DNA of 64,000 nt from Rotaria sp. Silwood1 (Eukaryota > Rotifera > Eurotatoria > Philodinida > Philodinidae), in assembly GCA_905250075.1 (NCBI GenBank), contig CAJNOP010000030.1:660391-724390 (forward strand). The letters are read 5' to 3'. The position numbers and the translations under genes were made by a program. The stretch's first letter is position 1; every line of letters begins with the position of its first letter. Below are positions 25,779-35,699 of the stretch, one piece after another. The notes below the pieces were generated by a model. It was given only the letters and a program-made list of their open reading frames with translations, was not told the DNA's origin and made no database searches.

Positions 25779-26345
25779 AAATTGAATAACATCATTTAGT
25801 CATAATATCTAATTTTCTTCTAGACGTAATATTATAGTCTTGAGCTCTGAAAACATTTTGTCTTTACCTACAAATAAGTCTTTTGAAGAATGCGAGCGAA
25901 TATCATTTACAAAATATTCATAACCTAAATTAACATGCAAGTTTTTTCATCAGATATACAGTTACCATATTTTCTATTTATTTATTGCTATAACGTTTTC
26001 TTATGGAAGATATAATTGTTGAATTACACTGTTAAGTTTAGGATTAAAACTGCTTGTCAGAATTCAAAGTGTTAATTATTTTAAATTAAATAGCACTTTT
26101 CAGAAGATTGAAAATCGACTAATTAATGGCTTTATGTAAAGCTAAAAGGGAAAGAATTCTTAATTAAAAACAATGTTTTTTTTTTATTAATATCACATAG
26201 CAGTCTTATTTTCTCATAAGAACGAGTAAAGTAATTTTTTAAGCAATTTTTTAACATCTATTTGTTATTTATTCAACAAAGATATTTCTCTAAAAAAAAA
26301 AAAAAAAGTCGAACTTGTATATTTACAGAGGAAAAAAAACATGAA

Positions 26346-28106
26346 TTAACTATTTAAGATCTTCGTATTAGTTTCTTTTAAAACAAAATCAATTATATCC
26401 ATAAATTGTTGTGATTCATGTGCTTCAGCAATAGCTTCGTTTACAGAAAAAAGACATCGTAGAAGATTTGAAAAACGTATCACAGCTTGATGATGATCAT
26501 ATTTATGTAAAAGATATCGCCATGCTAAATCTGTATATAAATCTTGAATAGGTAAAATCGCTGTGACATTTGTTAGATTAATCAGAATATTTTTTCTGTA
26601 TACAGTATAGTTAATTGTAGAGAAAGCAAGAATTGCAAGTATTAATTTAATAAATGTAACGTCAGAATCAAATTGATCAATAGCACGTTTAATAAAAATC
26701 ATCGCAGATGGTGGAAATATCATCTCGGCAGACTTTACGAAAGACAAATTATCTAATAATCTTGCTTGACATAAAAGAAACATTCCACCAATAGTTGCTG
26801 TATATTCTACTGTACTTTCAAGTAAAATCGTACGATCATGTTGAGATAATAAGAGACAATCACGATTTTTCTCGAATACAAGTTGAACTTTACTCAACAG
26901 TGATATAAAAAAGTGCTGAACTGATGATTGTTTAAATCGTAATTTGAGAGGTAATCGTTTTTGTTCTTCCAGAAAATGTTCGACAAATGCATATCCACTA
27001 TTTTCATCGAAACGATGAACTAAATTTGATAAAAGATTCCATTGATCCATACTTAATGTTGCTTGATCGAATTTTAAGAGATTTAATGTTGGAACCTAAG
27101 AGAAAAAGAAAACAAAATTAAATTTCTAAAGTAAATATTTTGAGAAACTACATTAAGTTTGAAAAACAAATCTGAAAAATATTCGAAATATTTTCAAACT
27201 TGTATAATTTTGTCTTTGTACATATTGATAAATTGTCAACAATCGATATCATAATTTAAAGTTCATCATATTCACTTTATTATTTGATTTTGCTGATTTT
27301 TCTTTGACAAACTTGATTTGACGTTCAAAAACTTAACTATCACACATGCTAATACTAATTTACTTTTTGTTGATTTTTTTTTGTCTTTGTACTTGAACAA
27401 ACTAGATTTTTGTATTAATAAGTACATATTATTCTTGAAAATAGAATATCAATTGGTTGAACAAACTTTTATTATTATCTCTAAAATATAACAACTAAAA
27501 GAAATAATAAGTTGGTTATGCCTATTCGAATTGATCAGTATTATAAACATTTTCACTAGCATATCTTTTAATGATTTAATATAGTTTGTAGAAATCGAAT
27601 AAATATAATGTGTGAACGTTCTCACCTGGTCAAATTGACATTTTTTGTTCGATACCACTGATGTTGTTGACGTTAATGGTATTGAATTAAAAATCGACTT
27701 TCCTTTTTCATCTTTTTGACTCTTCGTGTATCGACATGATCGAATCATTTCAATACGCATTCCATTCATGAAACATTTTCGAAGTCGACATGAAGCACAT
27801 ATATGACGATTATTTATATCAATATCACACTCATTACCAAACGAACATTTTAATACTAACTAAAAACAATCAATAGAAATATTAAAAAACAACAAGAGTT
27901 TTCTTTCTATTTACATTAACCTTTCGATTTTCTGCGTTACGTTTAAAAAACATTTTACATGAATGACATACAACAGCACCATAATAAGAATATCTTGCAG
28001 ATGCTCCACAAATTTTACATTTACATAGAACTGTATTTTTCTGTCGTAAAACAGTTTTAGAAAATGTCGATGTAGTTAGTAAATTCTTAATAAGTATTTG
28101 TTCCAT
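26346..28106 (-). CDS. Nuclear hormone receptor, array copy 1
   Basis: Exons in coding order 28106-27921, 27859-27626, 27095-26346 give 389 aa. The DNA-binding domain has canonical zinc-finger spacing. Finger 1 is CKIC, 13 residues, CHSC; finger 2 is C-x5-C-x9-C-x2-C (CSFGNEC ... CASC), followed by RLRKCFMNGMRIEMIR. Intron 1 falls between the fingers. The P-box, CHSCKMFFKR, is unlike the usual CEGCKGFF type. The ligand-binding domain (about 156-389) carries the family signature as FEKNRDCLLLSQHDRTILL. Such proteins are ligand-regulated or constitutive transcription factors. The ligand and DNA target are not predictable here. Intron 2 is 530 nt. It is the downstream-most copy of the array, and its first 100 ligand-binding-domain residues are almost identical to copy 2. 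Confidence 0.9.
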
Positions 28107-28545
28107 TCATCAATTGTGAAATCCACAATTGCCTATTATAAAAAGAAAAGAACTGAAAAATTTCGACGTAGCGAGGTTATGAAGGTGAATGAAACTCACA
28201 GTTTCTTCTAACACATAAATAAACTGCAGATACGCAAGAGGAAAAAAAAAGAAAACAGAAAAGAAAAAATGTGCTTTTTGCCTATAAAGCGGGATGATTC
28301 GAAAAAACAGAATATGTTGATTGTTTGTCTAGGGTATGTGGGTCAAAAGAACAAACGTAGGTTATGCATACAACACAGAAGAAATTGTTCTTAATAATCT
28401 TGCTTGTATATACATAAAGAAATTTTGGTTGTTCTTTCTTCAAATTTCTCAATTAGTTATATTTGTACTTCACACGAAAAGGACAGTTCAGATTTGCGCA
28501 CTATCAAAGTTATTTTGGTCATATATTATATTAAAATAACGCAGT

Positions 28546-28637
28546 GAAATATCAAAGTATATCATACTTGACAAAAAAAACAAAAATAATAGAAATATCA
28601 AAGTATATCATACTTGACAAAAAAAACAAAAATAATA
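28546..28637. repeat. Two-copy tandem repeat, 46-bp unit
   Basis: The 46-base unit beginning GAAATATCAAAGTATATC and ending with a CAAAAATAATA run is repeated twice with no mismatch that I can see. Perfect identity suggests a recent slippage or an assembly duplication. Confidence 0.85.
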
Positions 28638-29229
28638 ATCATTTTAACATTCTATAAAAGGTGTCCAAAGTCTCTTCAAAATACGTAGCTTTCAAGAAAT
28701 GCATGTTCTATACACTATTCATGGCAAAGCATCTCAATCGTGAAAGTCTCATATCTCGAAAAAGACTGCGTTCAAAACTTATGAGTTTTTTTTAATGGAA
28801 ATTAGTCTAGATCAGGTTTCTATATACAGAACGTTTCAAATCAAAATTCTGAATCAGGATTTTTTTTGAAAACCCAGGCTCTCTAGAAAAGCGATAGACT
28901 AAAAATTCGAGAGTTCACTCAAAGACTAATAAGAAACATAATATTTTAGAGTTTTGATTATAACACTATGTAGTATCTAATGGCAAAAAAAAACAGTGAA
29001 ATCGGGAGGAAAGCAGCTGAAGAGGTTCTCTCGACAGGCGATGAATATTATTTTTACTAAAAAATTGCACTAGATGCTCTAAAATGTTTTTAAATTATTC
29101 ATACACAGTATGCGGGTTAATTAGAATATGGTTCGAGAAATGCATTACGAAATACCACCTACTAATAAAACATACAGAGAAATAAAGGTGACGAAAGAAT
29201 GATTCATCGTGATCTCATATTTTTGTTGG
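28638..29229. other. Spacer between receptor copy 1 and the nested transposons
   Basis: No gene. AT-rich with short TTTTTTGAAAAC and CAGGCTCTC patches that look repeat-derived, but no paired ends were found. The interval 28107-28545 is the upstream region of receptor copy 1 and contains a purine-rich run (about 28238-28270). Confidence 0.4.
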
Positions 29230-29786
29230 TTAACCCTTAAAAGCCCAATATCTATTCCAAGGAACATTAGAATAATTCGAATAAATTTCACTACCAGAGC
29301 TTATGTGGAAAAACCAACATTTTTCTGAACTGACATGACATTAGCGATCATACAGAAATGAAAATATACTTCTCAAATGACTCTTAAACCGAACAATCAA
29401 CCTTTCACGACTCGTAATTTTTTTAGAATCGCTTTTCTTTTCTCAAGTTTTTTTATTCATATAAGCGGTAGGCATGCACCAAATCCTGTTTTTAAGTGAT
29501 AAAGATGACTCATTTTCGATGTCAAGAACAGTCAGTTCCTGTCAAACCTTCGAGTGCCCTGTACCAGGAGTCCTAATGGGCTGGGCCAAGCCCAGCCTGG
29601 CCCAGCCCAGCTCATGGGCCGAAATTTTTTTAACAGAAGACCATGGGCCGGGCCGATTTTTTTGATGGGTGCCCATGGGCCATATTTTAAATAAAAAATA
29701 AAAATTTTCAAAAGATGTCGCGTATTATCACTGAAATTTTCTTTTCGATAAATCGAATTTAACACTTTTATTTGCTACAATATAGC

Positions 29787-30240
29787 TATATTCGTGAAGA
29801 AATAAAACGAATTATTTACAAGTCCAAACAACAAGAAGATGCAATTTCGCCTGAAAATATAAAACGTAAAGTTCAAGTTTTTATTCTTGAACAATATGAA
29901 GATGACGATGATCTGAATTCATCAAAAGTTGAGAATAATAGTCCAGGAAGTGAAGATTATGATTATAATCCGTTACATACAGATGAATTAGCAAGATATT
30001 TAGCTTTAGAGCTTGACTAATCAAAATTGTCATCAAATCCACTTGAGTTTTTGAAAGAATATCAAGGAATGTTTCTTGTTCTATCGAAACTTGCTCGACA
30101 AATCCATTGTATACTTGCATCATCACCTGCAGTAGAAAGATGTTTCAGTTGAAGTGGTTTTATTGTTAATGAACGTCGAACACCATTAAGTTCTGATCAA
30201 CTCGATAATATTATAGTAATTAGGTCAGTAAAAACACTAC
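29787..30240 (+). pseudogene. hAT transposase C-terminal (dimerisation) region, dead
   Basis: One frame reads EIKRIIYKSKQQEDAISPEN through an acidic segment to LARYLALELD and a TAA (30018-30020). The same frame resumes as NPLEFLKEYQ, LSKLARQIHCILASSPAVER, CFS, a TGA (30150-30152), then SGFIVNERRTPLSSDQLDNI. The LSKLAR...SSPAVERCFS...NERRTPLS pattern is the hAT C-terminal dimerisation domain. The catalytic N-terminal part is missing, so the element could move only with help in trans, and not from this protein. Confidence 0.85.
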
Positions 30241-30536
30241 TAAAGCAATATTTTGTTTCATATTGTCTTAGTTTATTTTTGTATATTATATTTATTTATT
30301 GATATTTTTGACTTTTAATATATACTGTGTATTTATGATGCTGATATTGATATCTTCATTTGACTTTGTATTAATTATGTGCAGGTATGAAGAAATTAAT
30401 GTTTCTCTTTATTTATTTTTTGATATTTTTATTGACATAACTTCTTTATTATTATTAATTGGAAAAGTAAGTTTTGAAATTTAATTTATGAACTAAAAGA
30501 ATAGTAAGGTCTATTATATATTTTTCAATATGACAA

Positions 30537-30814
30537 GAAGAAGAAGAAGAATACCCCGCCTTTCGGCTACCTTGCGGTGTAGGGTGCTGTCCGAGAACAG
30601 TTTCGAGAGCCCGATATTTTTTCCTATATCTATTACTAAATGTAGCTCTGGACAGAAGGACGGTCTGACTCAGAGTTCTTCCGCTTAATCACTTAAGCTC
30701 CCCATACATACTGACTAACCACATACTAGTCACAAGGGCTTTAGTGTATGTCAACCACGTAGTCAGTTTGTTATCGGATGAGTGATCCGAGACAATGCAG
30801 CCGTTAGTGACTTC
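30537..30814 (-). mobile_element. SINE or 5'-truncated non-LTR retroposon (fourth layer)
   Basis: A 278-bp insertion flanked by the identical 11-mer CAATATGACAA (30526-30536 and 30815-30825). Read on the minus strand it ends with GCCGAAAGGCGGGGTATT followed by a (CTT)n tail, the usual 3' structure of tailed retroposons. It contains no open frame, and no clear RNA polymerase III boxes were recognised. A truncated LINE 3' end and a SINE are therefore both possible. It interrupts the hAT element downstream of the transposase relic. Confidence 0.8.
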
Positions 30815-31202
30815 CAATATGACAAACTAAACTATCTATGCGGAAAATGTTAATAACATATGTGACCCATGGGCACCCATGGGCTGGGTCGATTTTTCGG
30901 AGAAAACCATGGGTGGGCCGGGTTAAAGTTCGATAGCCCATGGGTTGAATTTCTCAGGCCCAGTCCAGCCCATTAGGACCCCTGCCCTCTACTCAAATTT
31001 TATTGCACTATCTGATGCTAGTTACAGATATGTTAAATCTGACTGAAAAATATGCAGGATTTGACCGAAAATTCACGTTTTTTGATCGAATCCTGTCAAA
31101 TCCTGCACATTTTATAGTAGGATTTGATATATTTGTAGCTAGCATCAGATAGAGCAATAAAATTTCAGTAGAGAGCACCCGAAGATTTGACAGGAACTGA
31201 CG

Positions 31203-31687
31203 TAGGGGTGTCGGCTTAGCATTAGTATTAGGAAAATGCTAATACTTTTGCATTAGGGTTAAAAATTTAACTTAATGCTCTTGTGTTAGAATTAAAAAAT
31301 TAATTTAATACTTTGGCATTAGTATTATAAAAGTATTAGTCTAATATTAATGCCTATAGTTCCCGAAAATAGAACAAAATTGCTTCTTTATGATAATTTT
31401 TTTCCCAAAACAGAACACTTATGTTCCGTTATGGGAAGCTGTTCCCAATAAAAGAACAAAAGTGTTCTGTTTTGGGAAAAAAATTATCATAAAGGAGCAA
31501 CTTTGTTCTGTTTTCTGGAACTATAGGCATTAATATTAGACTAATACTTTTATAATACTAATGCCAAAGTATTAAATTAATTTTTTAATTCTAACACAAG
31601 AGTATTAAGTTAAATTTTTAATTCTAATACAAAAGTATTAAAATTTGCATAAAATAATGCAATGCCAATGCTAAGCTGACACCCCTA
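31203..31687. mobile_element. hAT-type palindromic MITE (third layer, right arm)
   Basis: 485 bp, nearly a complete palindrome with its centre near 31440. The ends are TAGGGGTGTCGGCTTAGCAT and its inverse (ATGCTAAGCTGACACCCCTA, one change). It is flanked on both sides by AACTGACG (31195-31202 and 31688-31695), a perfect 8-bp target duplication. The left and right arms of the host foldback element join cleanly when this insert is removed, confirming the borders. The inner GTTCTGTTTTGGGAAAAAAA blocks also face each other. Confidence 0.92.
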
Positions 31688-32365
31688 AACTGACGGTTCT
31701 TGACATCATAAATGAGTCATCATCACCTAAAAACAGGATTTGGTGCATGCCTAATGAATGGCATGCGGCTTTGGTTTTTTTAAGCGATATTGTTAAATAT
31801 AGTGTTAAGGTATCTGATGAAACCATCTCGTAAATTTTAAACCACTCCACTAACACAGGACACTATCATAAAGAAAATGTTCCTTCTATGGAATATTCCG
31901 CCTCAAGAAAAAAACAAAACAAAGGGATTTTGACTTGGGGTTTTGGTCATAAATAACTGATACGCTATCTAGGTTGCCCTGAAATTTTCAGCACCAACTG
32001 TTGTTTGCTTTTGAAAATACGGCATGTTGAAGAGAAGCCGGATTTTCAGAGGTTTTTGCAAAATATTGCCGGTTCTCTTCTGCTTCCAATATTTCAACAA
32101 CAAAGAATCTATTTTCATGCAAATTCCAGGGCAATTTAAGGATTATATAAACTGATTAAAGAGGAAATTTCAGATCGAAATTCCTTTCTTTCACGTTTTT
32201 TTCAAGTTCCAAGATTTCTGCTAGAGGACATTGTGTAAATCTAGGAAAAGAACAAGGTACTTTGTTTTAGCTATAGAATGAGCATACTGAAGGTCCATCA
32301 GCTCTATTTGTATGGTTCTCTTCCTTCTGTTGCAAGAAAAACCCCCTTGGGCTTTTAAGGGTTAG

Positions 32366-34247
32366 CAAACAAATTTGCTTCGAAGCGTCTCGACATCTTT
32401 TTATGTTCGTGAGTTATTCGAAAATAAAGAAGCCTTTAAAAACTTCACTTTACGAAGAATGCTAGTACCTAAATGGTTAATTAAATCAATGCATCATTAG
32501 TATAAACATAAAGTCTTTTTGGTGACATTAAAATAATTCAAATTTTAAACAGTTATTTTAAGTGCAAAATCTTTTAGTCTTTTTTTGAACGTTACGATTT
32601 TTTCATTTTTCTTGTTTTTTTTATGTTGATTAGGTTTACAAACAAAAAACTTGTGTTCGTTATTTAGTACAGATATTAAAATTTTGCCCATTATTGTCTT
32701 TCACTTTTAAGACACAATTGAATATGTTCGAAGACTTTATTTGTGTTTTTCTTCAGTGTTCATTAAATAATGTTTACAAAACAAAGTTACTGAGGTTAAC
32801 TAATCAACACTTTCGAATATGTGGCTTAAATCGCTTCACTATAATTATTGCATTCCGTAGATATGCTGTATTTAAGACTGTTGCAAAAATGATAGTATTT
32901 AAAGGAGTAAAAAAGATTCCTACTACAAACAACGTCCCAGAACTATCGAGTACTTCACTTGCAACCAATTCTCCAATTTCAATCGACGATAGAAGTGAAT
33001 CTACTAGAAAATCATATTTAAGGCAAACTTCGGAATATCAATACATTCTTCGGCTGAGATTTTTCTGAATAGAATCGCATCGCTCAGATTTGAAATATGA
33101 TCATTTGAGGTTTTACTTTCCGCTGTTGATGATTTATTTAACACGAGCAAAGTTTCCTATTCTCATGGACATTTGATCTAGCGCGTGTCTACTATAGTTT
33201 TTGTTGAATTCATTCACTGTTTGATTAGGATCTGCAATTTTAACGTATTTTTTTACAATTGAGATTTAGTAGTGGAACAATTATAACTATTTATATTATA
33301 TTTTACTTAGATTCGATATTATTCGATGAAAATCTTGAATGAAATTCTGAAGTTCATTTCTCATATTGTCTTAGTCTTAAGCAGATGTTTGGTGCTGCTT
33401 ACCTGTTTTACAATCCTATGAAATTGTTCTATATAACACAACAAAATGAACTTGGCAGCAATGGAGAAAATTTACTAAAATGAGTTTTCAGTGACTGATA
33501 ATGCCATATTTTTATATTCAACATGTACGGACAGTTCAACATTTTTAGCGGGCTAGAACGTTTTCTTACTATCAAGCTGAAAATAGTATTAATAGATTTT
33601 CTACAATAGTTACTGTAATACTTTCAAAATGTAATTTGTTTTCTATTAAGTATCCAGCAGTTTCGCTCATTTTATATGTAGCTTACAATCGATAGACATC
33701 AAAGTTGCATTTCTATACTTATCACACGGTTAATATCTTCATTATTTGAAAAGAAATTTTTAAATCGACGACTGAATTCGTATCACATCATATTTTAGTT
33801 TTCATTAATTCTTTGTTACTATTCATATATCAATCAAACTGTTGTTTTTAATAATGATATTAAATTTCTATATTGAATACAGTCGCTAAAACTTGGTATT
33901 TTCCAGATTAATGAATTGTTCATGATCACAATCATACTTTACCAATATGCATTTATTCAAGACAGTGTGAAAAACTAATGTATTTCCTATGTGAGGAAAA
34001 GATATTCTAGAATATTTACTCTTTGACGTTTATATTAAGTAGGCAAACACCCTTTTGGACTTTTGCTAATTTCACCAACACGTTCTTATAGACCAAATAT
34101 GAACTCACATAGTGGATATCAGTTCGATTGATTTTCTTGTAAGAAAAAAATAGTGACTTTTCTGTTCATTCTTTCCCTATCATTGAAATTTTACTTGAAA
34201 AACTGACGTCATATTTTTCTCATTTGATAATATTATGTTTGATTGAA
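32366..34247. other. Spacer, no supported gene
   Basis: A 124-codon frame at 32694-33068 begins with a non-ATG codon and has no recognised domain. It could be a remnant but I do not accept it as a gene. The rest is AT-rich without visible structure. Confidence 0.4.
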
Positions 34248-34249
34248 TA

Positions 34250-34792
34250 CTTGAGGTTGACCAAAAGTTCGTACAACTGTGTTTAAAGAACCTTATCGGA
34301 TGAGGTATTCTATTCAGAAATAAAAAACCAATATACCATGTTGTAGAGGTTTTTGAAGCGCGTCGAATAGTGTATAGTAAATCCTGTTTTCATAAGATTT
34401 TGAAAGACCTAGAGTCAATTTACTAATAGATGACTACACATCCATGCCAACACAGACAAGATAATCGAAAATGCTTCATATATGAAGTTGTAGCCCGTCA
34501 AAAAATCTACAAAATTATATGTGAAAAAAATATTTTACAAACACTTTCGACTAATACCAAGGACCACAATATTCAGTAACCTATCACACTTAGATGTGCA
34601 TGTATAGTCGCCGATCAGTAAATTGACTCTAGTTCCTTCAAATTCGTATGAACACATGATTTACTACATACCATTCGACGCGCCTCAAAAAGCTCTATAA
34701 CATGGCACATTAGGTTTATCATTTCTGAATAGCTCACATTATCCGATAAGGTCCTTTAAACACCGTTCTACAGACTTTTGGTCAACTCCAAG
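34250..34792. mobile_element. Foldback/MITE, possibly Tc1-mariner type
   Basis: 543 bp with arms of about 190 bp. The left arm starts CTTGAGGTTGACCAAAAGTT, and the right arm inverted starts CTTGGAGTTGACCAAAAGTC. The homology continues through ACCTTATCGGAT and GCGCGTCGAAT to TAGAGTCAATTTACT. A TA dinucleotide flanks each end (34248-34249, 34793-34794), as expected for Tc1/mariner insertion. The arms are about 80% alike, so it is not young. No coding content. Confidence 0.78.
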
Positions 34793-34794
34793 TA

Positions 34795-35699
34795 TAAGAA
34801 AAATAACTTAGCATTCAATGTATGTTGAAATCATAGGCTAGAACTTCATTTACTATCCGCTATTGGCTACAAACATAATCCATCAGAATGATAATTTCAA
34901 TCTTTTTGATATTCATCGTATAGGACAGGCTATGTTTATTTTTTGTACAAAAGCAATTTTTCCTCATCAAATAATGATTTTTTAACTAATGGATAGTTAC
35001 TTTGTCGTTCTTGTATCTAAAATCATTTATAAAAAGTGAAAGTTGTCGTCAAATATTATCAATATTCTTCCTTTACAGATACGAATTGGAATTGTGTCTT
35101 TTTTTCATGATACAATAATATTAAAAGAATTTTTTTCTCTACTTCATATTCTTTTCCGTTTCTGTCTTCAGTACGTTTGATTAAACTATCAAGGATATCA
35201 ACAAACTTATGACTGACATTGTATGATGATGATAACGGCTTGCCATGTACTAGTAGACAATCGCTAAATAGCTTTGCACATACAATCTTACAAATAATAG
35301 TCTAGTTGAGAAAACGCCTTTGTATCGACCTAACCGTTTTCTATAAGAATGTCTATCTGATTATAACACTTTTATTTTGCAAAGATAAACATTATTTCAC
35401 TTTTAGAGAACATTCTATTAGAAACAATTTTGATATGAAAATCTTTTGAAAAATTAATAACAGAAATTATTTATTGTTATATGAATTTTCAGTGATTCTA
35501 TTGATAGAAAACAATGTAAGTATGTACAAAAACCATTCTATTGGTAAATGCATAGAACAAGTTGATTTTTATGAAAAAAAAATAAGCGAATTGTTTTTCA
35601 AATAACTGAATTCATCAAACTATTTATTTTTACCATGTTTTCATAAATTCTAGTTTACAATTTAATTAATTAAATACAGAAGATAAAAAGCCACACAAA
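34795..35699. other. Spacer downstream of receptor copy 2
   Basis: AT-rich, no exon or repeat pair recognised. It should include the 3' untranslated region of the receptor gene ending at 35700. Confidence 0.4.

Larger units (their letters stand above)
29565..30984 (+). mobile_element. hAT element with transposase relic (third layer, left arm)
   Basis: Begins CAGGAGTCCTAATGGGCTGG and ends with the near-inverse CCAGCCCATTAGGACCCCTG. The flanks are CCCTGTAC (29557-29564) and CCCTCTAC (30985-30992), an 8-bp target duplication with one difference. GC-rich subterminal GGGCC/CCATGGG repeats lie at both ends. It carries the tail of a hAT transposase and a later retroposon. It sits exactly within the left arm of the surrounding foldback element. 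Confidence 0.85.
29469..31753. mobile_element. hAT-like foldback element (second layer)
   Basis: The two ends are inverted copies: TAGGCATGCACCAAATCCTG on the left and the same sequence inverted at 31734-31753. The arms continue inward as an inverted repeat (CATCAGATAGAGCAATAAAA on one side, its inverse near 31000 on the other). The TAGGC terminus fits hAT ends. The flanking 8-mers ATAAGCGG and ATGAATGG agree at 5 of 8 positions, a possible aged target duplication. Without its own insertions the element would be only about 360 bp. Confidence 0.75.
29234..32361. mobile_element. piggyBac-like non-autonomous element (outermost layer of nested stack)
   Basis: The ends are CCCTTAAAAGCCCAA on the left and its inverse TTGGGCTTTTAAGGG on the right. 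They are flanked by TTAA (29230-29233) and TTAG (32362-32365), the latter one change from TTAA. TTAA target sites and CCC-starting ends are typical of piggyBac elements. Only about 235 bp on the left and 600 bp on the right belong to this element; everything between 29469 and 31753 is later insertions. No transposase is seen in its own sequence. Confidence 0.75.

Noticed and set aside
29532..29765. Gly/Pro/Trp-rich frame on the minus strand
   Set aside because: Translation of the GGGCC-rich subterminal repeats of the hAT element.
32694..33068. 124-codon frame
   Set aside because: Starts with a non-ATG codon, no recognised domain, no credible neighbouring exon; kept only as a note in the spacer entry.
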